The notes under the pieces are model-generated. The model saw only the letters and a program-made list of their open reading frames with translations. It was not told where the DNA came from and ran no database searches. DNA of 64,000 bases from Hydrogenophaga sp. (lineage in GTDB: Bacteria; Pseudomonadota; Gammaproteobacteria; Burkholderiales; Burkholderiaceae_C): NCBI RefSeq assembly GCF_014773545.1, contig NZ_SDDV01000010.1:1-64000 (forward strand), written 5' to 3'. A program made the translations under genes and the position numbers. The first letter of the stretch is position 1. Each line of letters starts with the position of its first letter. Below, in pieces: positions 10,475-22,786 of this stretch.

Positions 10475-13472
10475 AAGGCTTGGCTGAACTGAGCTGCTTG
10501 CTGATGATTCCAGCCAGCTCGAACATACTCACCTGCGGCTGGCCAAACAAGGGCGCGAGTTTGGCGTCGGCGTTGATGCGGCGTTTGTCAGCGCTGTCTT
10601 GCAAGTTGTGGGCCTTGATGTAGTCCCATAGCTTTTTGATCGCCTCGGTGCGCGCCAGCGGTTCGGCGCCAATCACCGCCGCCAAGGCGGTGCTGGGTTG
10701 CAGCCCGCGGCCCGGCGTCGGCTTGGCGGCGGCCTTCTTCACCGGCGCCGGCTTGGCTGCTGCGGTTTTGACGCCCTTGCTGGCGGCGCTTTTCACTGCC
10801 CCCTTGCTGCTTGCGGCCTGGGCCGCTGTTGCGCCCGTCGGCTTGCGCGGCGGGAATTTGCTGGCGCGCGGCTCGAACTCGAAGTTCACCTTGCCGGCTG
10901 CCGCGTCCCAAACCAAAAAAGCCTTGAAGGCGCGGCGCGTGCGCGCAGAGACGAATTTGTCCAGCAGGTCGGTCTTGCCGGTCTGCAGCAGCTTGCTCAT
11001 CTGCTCGCGCGCGACCAGTTGTTGCAGGATGATCTTGCCGCTCTTGAAGTCGCAGCTTGGTGTGGCCTGAGCGTCGCTTGGCAGCGATTTTTCGCACACG
11101 TAGTTGGCGCCGTGCTCGTGCACCGGGCTGTTGCATTTGGGGCAGGCGCCGAGCGACTCGCTGGCGCTGAAGTCGACCCGCTCGCCGCTCGCTTCGTTCT
11201 TTTTGTCGTCGCCGAAGTCGAATTCGAGCTTCCAGTTCTTGTCTTCTTCGTTGAACTTGAGCACGATCTCGGCCACGAACGGCCAGCCGGCCTTGGAGCG
11301 AAAGCCTTCCAGCGGGCCGATCTTTTTGTCCGCCAGCAAACGCTCGGCCTCATCGGGCTCAAAAGTGCGGCCGGCCGGCGACTTGCCAAACGAAAAGCCG
11401 CAGCCCTCACTCTGACCGTCGGCGCCGCTGCAGGCGTAGCGGCGGTAATTTTCTTTCACCACGCCGGCGCAGTTGGGGCAGGGTGTGTGCAGCGTGGCGT
11501 AGTTGCCGGGCACGCTGTCGCGGTCGTGCTCTTTGGCCTTCTTGACCATGCGCTCGGTCATGGCGGCGATCTCAGCCATAAAAGCGGCGCGTGAAAGCCG
11601 GCCCTGCTCCATTTGCGCGAGCTTGTATTCCCAGGCGCCGGTGAGCTCGGGTTTGGTCAGCTCCTCCACCTGCAGGCCGCGCAACAGCGTCACGAGCTGG
11701 AACGCCTTGGCGGTGGGGATGATCTCGCGGCCTTCACGCAGCATGTATTTTTCGCTCAGCAAACCTTCTATGATGGCCGCGCGCGTGGCGGGCGTGCCCA
11801 AACCTTTGTCCTGCATCGCCTGACGCAGTTCGTCGTCGTCGAGCAACTTGCCCGCGCCTTCCATCGCACCCAGCAGCGTGGCCTCGGAGTAGCGCGCCGG
11901 TGGTCTGGTCTTGAGGCCCTTGGCCTCGACCAGCTCGGCGCGAACCGATTCACCCGCGCGCACCGGCACCAGGCTCTGGCCCTTGTCGCCCTCTTTTGCG
12001 CCCTCCACGTCTTCGGCCGCTTCCTTGCCGTAGACCGCCATCCAGCCCGGCTTGACCAGCACCTTGCCTTCGGTCTTGAAATGCTGGTTCAGCGCTTTTG
12101 AAATACGCGTCGTCAACATGAACTCGGCGCTGGGAAAGAACACCGCCAGGAAACGGCGCGTCACCAGTTCGTAGAGTTTTTGCTCGGCATCGGACAGCCC
12201 GCTGGGCGCTTGCAGCGTGGGGATGATGGCAAAGTGGTCGCTGACCTTGCTGTTGTCGAAAATGCGTTTGCTCGGGCGGATGTAGCCCTTGTTCAGCGCG
12301 GTCAGCGCGTGTGGCGCCAGTTGCGTCAGGCCGCTTGCGGCCAGCATCTCAAAGGTCTGCTTGACGGTGGGCAGGTAGTCCTCGGGCAGGGCGCGCGAAT
12401 CGGTGCGCGGGTAGGTCAGCGCCTTGTGGCGTTCGTACAGGCTTTGCGCCAGTTGCAGCGTGGTCTTGGCCGAAAAACCAAAGCGTCCGTTCGCCTCGCG
12501 CTGCAGGCTGGTCAGGTCGTACAGCAAGCCGCTGGCCTGCGTGCTGGGCTTGCTTTCTTCGCTGACGCTGGCCGGCTGGCCGCGCACCGCTTCGACGATG
12601 GCCAGCGCCTCGCGCTGGCTCCACAGACGATCGGCGCGCAGTTCGGCGTCGGCGGCGTCGCCAGCCGGTTTCTTGAACGCCGGGTCGAACCATTTGCCCG
12701 GGTACGCGCCGGCCTCGGCCAGAAAACTGGCGTGAATTTCCCAGTAGTCGCGGCTGCGGTGGGCGCGAATCTGCTCTTCGCGCTCGACCACAATCGACAG
12801 CGTGGGCGTTTGCACGCGGCCGACGGTGGTGAGAAAGAAGCCCCCGTCGCGCGAGTTGAACGCCGTCATGGCGCGCGTGCCGTTGATGCCGACCAGCCAG
12901 TCGGCCTCGGAGCGGCTGCGCGCGGCGTCGGCCAGACCCTGCATCTGGGCGTCGCTGCGCAAGTGCTCGAAACCGTCACGGATGGCCGCCGGTGTCATCG
13001 ACTGCAGCCACAGGCGCTGCACCGGCTTGCCCAGGTTTTGATAAGCGCCGCTTTTGATGCCGCCGGCGTATTGCTCGATCAGGCGAAAAATCAGCTCGCC
13101 CTCGCGTCCGGCGTCACAGGCGTTGATGAGCTGGCCCACGTCCTTGCGCTTGGCCAGCTTGACCACGGCGGACAGGCGCGACTTGGTCTTGTCAATCGGT
13201 TTGAGCTCGAAGTAAGGCGGCAGCACCGGCAAATGGGCAAAGCTCCACTTGCCGCGTTTGACGTCGAATTCCTCGGGCGCCGCAATCTCCAGCAGGTGGC
13301 CCACCGCAGAGGTCACGACGTAGCGCTCGTTCTCGAAATGGTCGTCGTGCTTGTCGAACTTGCCCGCCACCGGAGTGAGCGCGCGCACGATGTCCTGAGC
13401 CACGGAGGGCTTCTCGGCAATCACCAGGGTTTTGCCCTGCGCTTGAGTTTTCGCCAGACCTACAGTTTTCAT
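10467..13472 (-). CDS. topB: DNA topoisomerase III with C-terminal SWIB-like domain
   Basis: KTLVIAEKPSVAQDIVRAL, type IA topoisomerase core, CX2C zinc motifs; Ala/Lys/Pro linker then LQPSTALAAVIGAEPLARTEAIKKLWDYIKAHNLQDSADKRRINADAKLAPLFG (SWIB-like). Confidence 0.93.
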   Translation of the reverse strand: MKTVGLAKTQAQGKTLVIAEKPSVAQDIVRALTPVAGKFDKHDDHFENERYVVTSAVGHLLEIAAPEEFDVKRGKWSFAHLPVLPPYFELKPIDKTKSRLSAVVKLAKRKDVGQLINACDAGREGELIFRLIEQYAGGIKSGAYQNLGKPVQRLWLQSMTPAAIRDGFEHLRSDAQMQGLADAARSRSEADWLVGINGTRAMTAFNSRDGGFFLTTVGRVQTPTLSIVVEREEQIRAHRSRDYWEIHASFLAEAGAYPGKWFDPAFKKPAGDAADAELRADRLWSQREALAIVEAVRGQPASVSEESKPSTQASGLLYDLTSLQREANGRFGFSAKTTLQLAQSLYERHKALTYPRTDSRALPEDYLPTVKQTFEMLAASGLTQLAPHALTALNKGYIRPSKRIFDNSKVSDHFAIIPTLQAPSGLSDAEQKLYELVTRRFLAVFFPSAEFMLTTRISKALNQHFKTEGKVLVKPGWMAVYGKEAAEDVEGAKEGDKGQSLVPVRAGESVRAELVEAKGLKTRPPARYSEATLLGAMEGAGKLLDDDELRQAMQDKGLGTPATRAAIIEGLLSEKYMLREGREIIPTAKAFQLVTLLRGLQVEELTKPELTGAWEYKLAQMEQGRLSRAAFMAEIAAMTERMVKKAKEHDRDSVPGNYATLHTPCPNCAGVVKENYRRYACSGADGQSEGCGFSFGKSPAGRTFEPDEAERLLADKKIGPLEGFRSKAGWPFVAEIVLKFNEEDKNWKLEFDFGDDKKNEASGERVDFSASESLGACPKCNSPVHEHGANYVCEKSLPSDAQATPSCDFKSGKIILQQLVAREQMSKLLQTGKTDLLDKFVSARTRRAFKAFLVWDAAAGKVNFEFEPRASKFPPRKPTGATAAQAASSKGAVKSAASKGVKTAAAKPAPVKKAAAKPTPGRGLQPSTALAAVIGAEPLARTEAIKKLWDYIKAHNLQDSADKRRINADAKLAPLFGQPQVSMFELAGIISKQLSSAKPLT

Positions 13473-13654
13473 CTCTACAATCGGTTTTCTCGCGCGTGTG
13501 CACGCGCCCCTGGGTCTGCGCGCTCGCACGCACCCGCATGGGTCAACCTTACCAAATTTTCGGCTGCGGCCACCCAATTTCGCCCGCCTGACGGCTGGCG
13601 CCCAAGCGTAGCCGCTTGGCCCGTCGTGCTGGCTGTCGCAGCGCCCATTTGTTC

Positions 13655-14458
13655 ATGCCTGAAACTCTGTTGTCGCACGCCGAATCGCTCTGGCAGACCT
13701 TGGCGCGCAGTCTGCCGGGGCTGACGGTCGAGGTGCTCAGGCGCATCGACTCGACCAACAGCGAGCTGATGCGCCGCGCCCGCGCCGGTGTGATCGAGCC
13801 GGTGCTGCTGGTGGCCGAGGAGCAAAGCGCCGGGCGCGGGCGCCTGGGCAAAGCCTGGCACAGCCAGGCCGGACAATCGCTGACGTTTTCGCTCGCCCTG
13901 CCGCTGGCACCGACCGACTGGTCTGGCCTGTCGCTGGCGGTGGGGGTGAGCCTGGCGCACAGCCTGCACCCCGAGGTGCGGCTGAAATGGCCGAATGACC
14001 TCTGGCTGCAGCAGCGCAAACTGGGCGGCATTCTGGTCGAGACGGCGGCCTGCGCCGCGCCCGGTTCGCGCCAGCGTGTGGCGGTGATCGGCGTTGGCCT
14101 CAACCTGGCGCGCCCGGCGGCGGCGGCGCTGGCCGCGCTGACGTGCGCTCCTGCCGCCCTGCCGGCGCAAGCGCCGGCCGGGCTGTCCGAGCTGCTGGTG
14201 GGCATTAGCGCGGGCGAGTTGCTCGAACGCGTCGCCCCGGCACTGGTGCGCGACCTGCTGGCCTTCGAGTCACAAGGTTTTGCTGCTTTTGCGCTGCGTT
14301 TTGCCCAGCGCGACGCGCTGCGCGGTCTGCCGCTGCAACTCTCGGACGGCACACAGGGAACCGCCTGCGGGGTCAACGAACAAGGCGCGCTGCAGTTGCT
14401 GACCGCGCACGGCATGCGCAGCGTGAACCATTCCGACCTGAGCGTGCGGCCATGCTGA
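13655..14458 (+). CDS. birA: Biotin--[acetyl-CoA-carboxylase] ligase
   Basis: RIDSTNSELMRR, EQSAGRGRLGKAWHS, LKWPNDL motifs. Confidence 0.92.
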   Translation: MPETLLSHAESLWQTLARSLPGLTVEVLRRIDSTNSELMRRARAGVIEPVLLVAEEQSAGRGRLGKAWHSQAGQSLTFSLALPLAPTDWSGLSLAVGVSLAHSLHPEVRLKWPNDLWLQQRKLGGILVETAACAAPGSRQRVAVIGVGLNLARPAAAALAALTCAPAALPAQAPAGLSELLVGISAGELLERVAPALVRDLLAFESQGFAAFALRFAQRDALRGLPLQLSDGTQGTACGVNEQGALQLLTAHGMRSVNHSDLSVRPC

Positions 14459-15192
14459 GGTGGGCGATTGCGCTGCTGCTGCTGGCCAACGCCGGCTATT
14501 TCGCCTGGTCGCAAGGGTATCTGGGCCCGCTCGGACTGACCGCGCAGCCGCAACGCGAGCCCGAGCGGCTGCACACGCAGCTCAGGCCCGAGGCGCTGCG
14601 CTTGCTCGATGGGCCAGCGCCTGACACCGCGCAGACCGACCCAGGCGCTCCAGCGGCAGCGACGCCCAGCGTTGCACCGCTGGCAGACCCGGCGCAAACC
14701 GACGCGCCAGCTCCCAGCGCGCCAGCACCCAGCGCAGCCGGCGCATGCTGGCTGGCCAGCGGTTTCAGTGCGGCGCAGGCCGACGCTTTGCGCGCCGCGC
14801 TGGCGCTGCTGGACCTGCCCAGCGCGAGCTGGCAACTCACGCCGACTGGCAGCGGTGGGCGCTGGATCGTCTACATGGGGCGCTTTGACAACCCACAACA
14901 GCTCGAACGCAAGCAAGCCGAGTTGCGCGCGCTGCAAGTCGAATTTCGCAGCGTCAACACCGCTGGCCTGCGTCCAGGGCTGGCACTGGGCACTTTCTCC
15001 AGCGAAGCGGCGGCGCAACAAGCGCTGCGCGATCTGCGGCCCCAGGGCGTGCGCACCGCGCGCGTGGTGCTGTACCGGACTGAAACGCTCAGCTACACCC
15101 TGCGCCTGCCGCAGGCCAGCGCGGCGCAACACGCCGCCGTGGCCGCGCTTGGGCCGGCGCTGGCGGGTCGAACGCTACAGCGCTGCGAATAG
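14452..15192 (+). CDS. SPOR-like domain protein
   Basis: Single N-terminal TM, Pro/Ala-rich linker, SPOR-like repeats (WIVYMGRFDNPQQLERKQAELRAL); overlaps birA. Confidence 0.6.
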   Translation: MLRWAIALLLLANAGYFAWSQGYLGPLGLTAQPQREPERLHTQLRPEALRLLDGPAPDTAQTDPGAPAAATPSVAPLADPAQTDAPAPSAPAPSAAGACWLASGFSAAQADALRAALALLDLPSASWQLTPTGSGGRWIVYMGRFDNPQQLERKQAELRALQVEFRSVNTAGLRPGLALGTFSSEAAAQQALRDLRPQGVRTARVVLYRTETLSYTLRLPQASAAQHAAVAALGPALAGRTLQRCE

Positions 15193-15213
15193 TTGAGCGC
15201 CGCTGGCGCGGGT

Positions 15214-17132
15214 TCAGCGCCGCTGGCGCATCGACCAAGCCAGCGCCAGCACCCAAGCCCACAGGCCCAGCACCCACAGCAGTCCGCTGGCACCACCACC
15301 GCCACCGCCCGCCACCGGTGGCGGAACCGGTGGCGCCAGCACCTCCACCCGCACGCGCTCGCGTCCGATGCGACCGGCGCTGTCGGTCACGCTGAGCTGG
15401 AACACATGCACCCCCTCTACCGCACCCAGGCGCACCGTGGTGCTGGCCTGATCGGCGGCGGCGATCTGCGCCGGCGGGCCCTCAATCTGCTGCCACTCAA
15501 AGCGCTGCACGCTGTAGCCCGCAATGGCCTGGCTTTGGCTGCCGTCCAGCGTCAGCGTGGCGCCGGGCGCCGCAGCAGCCAGCGGCGCAATCAGCGCCGC
15601 CGGCGCACGGGCCTGCTGCAGCGCCAGCTTGGCGTCGAGCAGGCCGGCGCCGCAGGTGCTGGCGGTGCAATTGCAAACCCCAACCCCCGGCCGGTCGCAC
15701 ACCGGCAGATGCGCCTGCACGGTGTGCGGCCGGGTGCCCGCCTGCAAACGCTGGACCAGTTGCGACGGTGTCAGCGCCGGGTTGACGCTCAGCATCAGGC
15801 TGGCCACACCGGCCGCCAGCGGGGCGGCAAAACTGGTGCCCATGTCGTGGCGGTAATAGTTGTCCTGCGGCTGCGGCCTGGTGAGGCCGCTGTTGCTGGT
15901 GGAGAGCAGCAGCGAAGAGCGATCGGCCGCCTCGTTCGAACCGCCCGGCGCCGCCAGCGCCACACCGGCGCCAAAGCTGGAATAGTCGGCCTTGCTGCCG
16001 TCTCGGCGCACCGCGGCCACCGTCAGCACGCGCTGGCAGTTGGCCGGGCGGGTCAATGGAGCATCGGCGTTGCCGGCCGCCACCAGCACCAGCGCGCCGG
16101 CCTGGGTCACCGCGTCTATGGTTTCCTGGTAGGCCGGCGAGCACGGACCATCGCCGCCGAAACTCAGGCTGATGATGCGAGCCGGGGTCGGATTTTGGGG
16201 AACGCCAGCCACCGGCAGCCCGGCCGCCCAGCGCAGGCCGTCGAGCAGATCGGCCACCGTGGCGCCGCACTTGCCCGCGACCCGCACCGGCAACACCCGG
16301 GCGCCCCAATTGACACCCGCCACGCCACGCCGTTGTTGCTGGCGGCGGCGATCTGGCCGGCAATGAAGGTGCCGTGCCAAGAGCTGTAGCTTGGTTCACA
16401 AAAAGCAAACAGCGGCTGGCGCGCTTCGTCCCGCGTGATCCAGTCGCCCGGGTCGCTGGCGTTGTCGTCGCGGCCGTCGCCGTCGTTGGCCATGTGGAGT
16501 TCACTGACCAGGTCGTAACCCGGCAGCAGGCGAGCCGCCAGATCGGGGTGGTCAAAGCGCACCCCGCTGTCGACCACCGCCACCACCACGGGGCTGCCGG
16601 TGCTGTGGGCCGCCCAGGCGGCGGGCAGATCGAGCGCCGCGCGCTGCGCCTCTGTGGGTGCGTGCAAATGCCACTGCTGGCCAAACAGCGGGTCGTTCGG
16701 CGTCAGCGGCGCGGCTTGCTGGCGCACCAGCACGACGTTGGGCTCGACCCAGGCCACTTCCGGGTGCAGCCGGGCGCGCCGCAGCGCCTGCTCGAGCGCA
16801 GCACCCGACAAAGGCTGGTCAAAGCGCAGCAGGGGCGCAGCGCCGGCCAGCGCGCCCGCCTGCCCGGCCAGGCCGGCTTCGCGCGCCACGCGCGCGAGCC
16901 GCTCGTGGCTGCGGCGGGCCTGCCGCTCCCACTGTGCCTGGGCGCGTTCGGTCGGTGCATCGGCACGCGCCCGCTCAGGCGGCGCAGCCGCGTCAGCGGC
17001 GGGCTTGAGGCCAAAGATCAGCCCCAGGGCCACAGCAGGCGCTGGCTCTACATGTGCCAGCACCAGCCCAGGCAGGATCAGCGCCAGCACGGCCAGCACG
17101 GGCCAGCAGCCGCTGCGTTTGATTGCATTCAT
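15214..17132 (-). pseudogene. Subtilisin-like S8 serine protease with GlyGly-type C-terminal sorting signal, frameshifted
   Basis: Asp/His/Ser regions VVAVVDSGVRFDHPDL, SWHGTFIAGQI and MGTSFAAPLAAGVASLM are split over two overlapping frames. The shift is explained by tandem GCCAC GCCAC at 16319-16328. Ends GGGGGGASGLLWVLGLWAWVLALAWSMRQRR. Confidence 0.85.
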
Positions 17133-17194
17133 GGAATCGATCTCCGCTCAACAGTATCAAGCCGGGTATCACGCCGGCTGGCCCGGGGACGTTT

Positions 17195-18214
<1,020 letters not shown>

Positions 18215-18272
18215 TCAATAAAAAACCAAATCACTCGCTCGGCCAGCACGGCGTGCGCCGGGCCGCTGTGGC

Positions 18273-20363
18273 TTACTTCGACGCCCGGGGCTTGCGTTGC
18301 AGCACCGCCTGGACGATTTGCGCCAGATTGTCGGCCGTGAAGCCAAAGTGCTGCAACAACACCGGCGCCGGGGCCGATTCGCCGTAACAGTCCAAGCCCA
18401 GCACGGCGGCCACGCCGTACTTCCACCAGCCGTCGCTGCGGCCCATTTCCACCGCCACGCGCGGCACACCGACTGGCAACACGGCGGCTTGGTAAGCGCC
18501 GTCCTGGCGGTCAAAGGTGGTGCTGCTGGGCATGGAGACCACGCGCACGGCAATCTGGTGCGCCGCCAGCAACTGCTGCGCCTGCAGCGCCAATTGAACC
18601 TCGGAGCCGGTGGCGATGATGACCGCCTTGGCCTTTTTCTTCAGCCCCACCGCGTCCGGCTCGGCCAGCACGTAGGCGCCACGGCTGATGTCGCCCAGAT
18701 CGGATTTGGGCGCGTACGGCAGGTTCTGTCGGCTCAGCAGCAGCGCCGTTGGCTGGTTTTTGTTTTGCAGCGCCACCGCCCAGGCCACCGCCGTCTCGGC
18801 GGTGTCGGCCGGACGCCAGACGTCGAGGTTCGGAATCAGGCGCAGGCTGGCGGCGTGCTCGACCGCCTGGTGCGTCGGGCCGTCTTCGCCCAGGCCGATG
18901 CTGTCGTGGGTGAAGACGTGGATCACGCGCTGCTTCATCAGCGCGGCCATGCGAATGGCGTTGCGGCTGTAGTCGCTGAAGGTCAGGAAGGTGCCGCCGT
19001 AGGGAATGAAGCCGCCGTGCAGCGCGACGCCGTTCATGACGGCGGCCATGCCGAATTCGCGCACGCCGTAGTTGATGTGGCGCCCGACCACGCCGGCTTC
19101 GTTGCGCAACACCTGGCCGGCCGCGTCAAAACGCAGGCTGGGCGTGCTGGCGGTTTGGGTCAGGTTGGAGCCGCTCAGGTCGGCGCTGCCGCCCAGCAAC
19201 TCGGGCAGCGCGGCGGTGAAGGCCTCCAGCGCGATCTGGCTGGCCTTGCGACTGGCGACGGTCTGCGCCTGTTCGTGCGCCGCAATTGCCGTATCGACCG
19301 CCACCTGGGCAAATTTTTTCGGCAAATCGCCTTTCATGCGGCGGCTGAATTCTTTCGCCAGCTCGGGATGGGCGGCTTTGTAGGCAGCAAAGCGCTGGTT
19401 CCAGTCCGACTCGGCGGCCTGACCGGCGGCTTTGGCGTCCCAGGCGGCGTACACGCCTTTGGGGATCACGAACGGCGCGTGCGGCCAGTTCAGTGCCAAG
19501 CGCGTGAGCTGAATTTCTTGCGCGCCCAGCGGTTCGCCGTGCGCCTTGGCGCTGTTGGCGCGGTTGGGCGATCCGTGGCCGATGGCGGTTTTGCAGACGA
19601 TCAGGGTGGGCCGGTCGGCGCTGCTTTTGGCCTCGAGCAGCGCTCGGTCAATCGCGTCGACGTCGTGACCGTCAACAGCGCGCAGCACGCGCCAGCCGCA
19701 GGCCTCGAAGCGCTGCGTCGTGTCGTCGATGAACCAGGGCGCGACCTGTCCGTCGATCGAGATGCCGTTGTCGTCGTACAGCGCCACCAGCTTGCCCAGC
19801 TTCCAGGCCCCGGCCAGCGCAATTGCCTCGTGGCTGATGCCCTCCATCAAGCAGCCGTCACCCAGGAACACGTAGCTGTGGTGGTCGACGATCGGGTGGC
19901 CGTCGCGGTTGAATTGCGCCGCCAGCAGCTTCTCGGCCAGCGCCATGCCGACCGCGTTGGCCAGCCCCTGGCCGAGCGGGCCGGTGGTGGTCTCGACCCC
20001 GGGCGTGTGGCCGACCTCGGGGTGGCCGGCGGTCTTGCTGCCCAGTTGACGAAAGTTTTTCAGCTCTTGCAGCGACAGCTTGTAGCCGCTCAAGTGCAGC
20101 AGCGCGTACAGCAGCATCGAGGCGTGGCCGTTGGACAGCACAAAGCGGTCGCGGTTGGCCCAGGCCGGATTGGCCGGGTTGTGGCGCAGGTGGCGGCCCC
20201 ACAGGGCGAGCGCCATCTCGGCCATGCCCATGGGCGCGCCGGGGTGGCCCGAGTTGGCCTGCTGCACCGCGTCCATGGCCAGCACGCGGATCGCGTTGGC
20301 CTGCGTTTGTTCCGTTACAGCGGCGGTGCGATCGGGGTGGCTGGTGGACGTGGACGTGGACAT
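18273..20363 (-). CDS. tkt: Transketolase
   Basis: [37 protein letters not shown], thiamine-binding and C-terminal domains. Confidence 0.97.
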   Translation of the reverse strand: MSTSTSTSHPDRTAAVTEQTQANAIRVLAMDAVQQANSGHPGAPMGMAEMALALWGRHLRHNPANPAWANRDRFVLSNGHASMLLYALLHLSGYKLSLQELKNFRQLGSKTAGHPEVGHTPGVETTTGPLGQGLANAVGMALAEKLLAAQFNRDGHPIVDHHSYVFLGDGCLMEGISHEAIALAGAWKLGKLVALYDDNGISIDGQVAPWFIDDTTQRFEACGWRVLRAVDGHDVDAIDRALLEAKSSADRPTLIVCKTAIGHGSPNRANSAKAHGEPLGAQEIQLTRLALNWPHAPFVIPKGVYAAWDAKAAGQAAESDWNQRFAAYKAAHPELAKEFSRRMKGDLPKKFAQVAVDTAIAAHEQAQTVASRKASQIALEAFTAALPELLGGSADLSGSNLTQTASTPSLRFDAAGQVLRNEAGVVGRHINYGVREFGMAAVMNGVALHGGFIPYGGTFLTFSDYSRNAIRMAALMKQRVIHVFTHDSIGLGEDGPTHQAVEHAASLRLIPNLDVWRPADTAETAVAWAVALQNKNQPTALLLSRQNLPYAPKSDLGDISRGAYVLAEPDAVGLKKKAKAVIIATGSEVQLALQAQQLLAAHQIAVRVVSMPSSTTFDRQDGAYQAAVLPVGVPRVAVEMGRSDGWWKYGVAAVLGLDCYGESAPAPVLLQHFGFTADNLAQIVQAVLQRKPRASK

Positions 20364-20466
20364 GGTGTGCGGGGGCTGGCTTGGGGGCGGCACGCGGGTC
20401 GCGCAGGCACCGAAAGTTGGAATTTTATCGACCCGCGCGCACCCCCGGCGACTGCATAATGCGGCC

Positions 20467-21219
20467 GTGCCTGAACTCCACGCTCACCCTGCCTTGCCCC
20501 AGCCTGTGCCAGCCATGCTGTTGGCCGCCGGGCGCGGCGAGCGCATGCGCCCGCTGACCGATAGCACGCCCAAGCCGCTGCTGCGGGTGCGCGGCCAGCC
20601 GCTGCTGTACTGGTCGATCCAGGCGCTTGCGCGCGGCGGCTTTTCGCGCCTGGTGGTCAACACCGCCTGGCTGGGCGAGCAGATCGAGCAGCAGCTAAGC
20701 GCCTGGCAGCACACCCGGCCCGAGCTGCAGATCGCCTTTTCACGCGAGGGGCGCGACTTTGGCCGTGCGCTGGAGACCGCCGGCGGCATCGCGCGCGCGC
20801 TGCCTGGGCTCGATGAGGTGTTCTGGGTGCTGGCAGGCGACGTCTACGCACCCACCTTTGTTTTTTCTGCTGCCAGCGTGCAGCGTTTTGCCGCCAGCGA
20901 GCGGCTGGCGCACCTGTGGCTGGTGCCCAACCCGCCGCAACACCCGGGCGGCGACTTTGGCCTGGCCGCCGACGGCAGCGCCCTGCCTCAGGCCGCTGAA
21001 CAACTCACCTACAGCGGCATTGGCCTGTACCGGCGCGCGCTGTTCGAGCCGCCCTGGTGCGAGCTGGCGCCTGGCAACCCGCACGGGGTGGTGCAGCCGC
21101 TGGCCGCGTTGCTGCGTGCTGCCATGGCGGCCGGGCGAGTCAGCGCCGAACGCCATGCCGGGGTCTGGGTCGACGTGGGCACACCCGAGCGCTTGGCCGA
21201 GCTCAACGCCGCGCCCTGA
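20467..21219 (+). CDS. murU: Nucleotidyltransferase, MurU-like (N-acetylmuramate-1-phosphate uridylyltransferase)
   Basis: [37 protein letters not shown] start inferred (ATG at 20515 is the alternative). Confidence 0.8.
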   Translation: MPELHAHPALPQPVPAMLLAAGRGERMRPLTDSTPKPLLRVRGQPLLYWSIQALARGGFSRLVVNTAWLGEQIEQQLSAWQHTRPELQIAFSREGRDFGRALETAGGIARALPGLDEVFWVLAGDVYAPTFVFSAASVQRFAASERLAHLWLVPNPPQHPGGDFGLAADGSALPQAAEQLTYSGIGLYRRALFEPPWCELAPGNPHGVVQPLAALLRAAMAAGRVSAERHAGVWVDVGTPERLAELNAAP

Positions 21220-21284
21220 GAGGGCCCGATGCGCCCACAACCCGCAGCGCTTGTCAGTCGGGTAAAAAGCCGACAATGCAGCCC

Positions 21285-22682
21285 ATGAACGCCTGCCTGC
21301 ACAGCCCCTGCCACGCCGAACGCCGCGCCCGTGTGGCGGCCCAGCTCGGACCCGACGGCATCGCCATCGTGCCGACCGCGCCCGAGCGCGCGCGCAACCG
21401 CGACAGCGACTTTGCCTATCGGCACGACAGCTATTTTTATTACCTGACCGGTTTCACCGAGCCCAACGCCTGGCTGCTGATCAGCGCCGACGGACAGAGC
21501 ACGCTGTTTTGCCAGCCCAAAGACCCAGAGCGTGAAATCTGGGACGGCCTGCGCCTCGGGCCGCAGGCCGCACCGGCCCGACTGGGCGTGCAGCAGGCGT
21601 ATGAGGTAACGGAACTCGACGCCCGGCTGCCGCGCCTGCTGGAAAACCGCCGCAGCGTCTGGTTTCCATTTGCCACCCACGCCGGCCTGTCGCAGCGGAT
21701 CGACGGCTGGCTGCAGACGGTGCGCGCACGCGCGCGCGCCGGCGCGCTGTGCCCGCACACCCAGCGCGACCTGTGCGTCTTGCTCGACGAGATGCGGCTG
21801 ATCAAAGACCCGCAGGAGCAAGACATCATGCGGCGCGCAGCCGACATCAGCGCGCGCGCCCACGTGCGCGCCATGCAGCGCAGCGCCGCCGTGCTGCGCG
21901 CCGGCCAGCCGCTGCGCGAATACCAGCTCGAAGCCGAGCTGCTGCATGAATTTCGCCAGCACGGCGCGCAAAGCCCGGCCTACAACAGCATCGTCGCCGC
22001 CGGCGCCAACGCTTGCGTGCTGCACTACCGCGCCGACCAGGCATTGATTCGTGACGGCGATCTCGTGCTGATCGACGCCGGCTGCGAGCTCGACGGCTAC
22101 GCCAGCGACATCACGCGCACCTTTCCGGCCAACGGCCGATTCAGCGGCCCGCAGCGCGCGCTCTACGATCTGGTGTTGGCCAGCCAGGAAGCCGCCATTG
22201 CCGCCATCCGACCCGGCGCGCGCTTTGGCGACCCGCACCAGGCCTGCTTACAGGTGCTGACGCAAGGCATGTTGGATTTGGGCCTGCTGGATAAAAACCA
22301 CTCCGGCACGCTGGACGACGCGATCGCGCAGCGCCACTACGTCGCCCACTACATGCATCGCACCAGCCACTGGCTGGGCATGGACGTGCACGACTGCGGC
22401 AGCTACGTCGAGCCGGCCGAGATCGACCAGGTAAGCGAACGCAACGACCCGCACAGCGGCGAGACGGTGTTGGATCGACCCAGCCGCATCCTGCACCCTG
22501 GCATGGCGCTGACGATAGAACCTGGCCTGTACGTGCGCCCGGGCGAGGGCGTTCCGCGCGAGTTCTGGAACATCGGCATCCGAATCGAGGACGACGCCAT
22601 CGTCAGCGCCAGCGGCTGCACGCTGATCAGCCGCGCGGTGCCGGTGCAAGCAGACGAGATCGAAGCGCTGATGCGCGGCTAA
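21285..22682 (+). CDS. pepP: Xaa-Pro aminopeptidase
   Basis: SDFAYRHDSYFYYLTGFTEPNA, VLIDAGCELDGYASDITRTFP, HRTSHWLGMDVHDCG. Start 21285 preferred over the in-frame ATG at 21276. Confidence 0.93.
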   Translation: MNACLHSPCHAERRARVAAQLGPDGIAIVPTAPERARNRDSDFAYRHDSYFYYLTGFTEPNAWLLISADGQSTLFCQPKDPEREIWDGLRLGPQAAPARLGVQQAYEVTELDARLPRLLENRRSVWFPFATHAGLSQRIDGWLQTVRARARAGALCPHTQRDLCVLLDEMRLIKDPQEQDIMRRAADISARAHVRAMQRSAAVLRAGQPLREYQLEAELLHEFRQHGAQSPAYNSIVAAGANACVLHYRADQALIRDGDLVLIDAGCELDGYASDITRTFPANGRFSGPQRALYDLVLASQEAAIAAIRPGARFGDPHQACLQVLTQGMLDLGLLDKNHSGTLDDAIAQRHYVAHYMHRTSHWLGMDVHDCGSYVEPAEIDQVSERNDPHSGETVLDRPSRILHPGMALTIEPGLYVRPGEGVPREFWNIGIRIEDDAIVSASGCTLISRAVPVQADEIEALMRG

Positions 22683-22743
22683 CGGGCATGACTTTGAAAG
22701 GCGCCCCAAAAAATAAGTGAGTCGCGGCCCGACTCTCACGTTA
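22680..22743. repeat. Modular palindromic repeat, copy 3 (alternative short form)
   Basis: TAACGGGCATGACTTTGAAAGGCGCCCCAAAAAATAAGTGAGTCGCGGCCCGACTCTCACGTTA. Confidence 0.9.
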
Positions 22744-22786
22744 AAGCGCTGCACCCGCGCGGCAGCCATGAAGCACAATGGCGGCC

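Noticed and set aside
18297-20459. 720-aa plus-strand ORF antisense to transketolase
   Set aside because: Low-complexity Arg/Gly/His/Val composition typical of antisense frames in high-GC genes. The opposite strand has a clear, conserved tkt.
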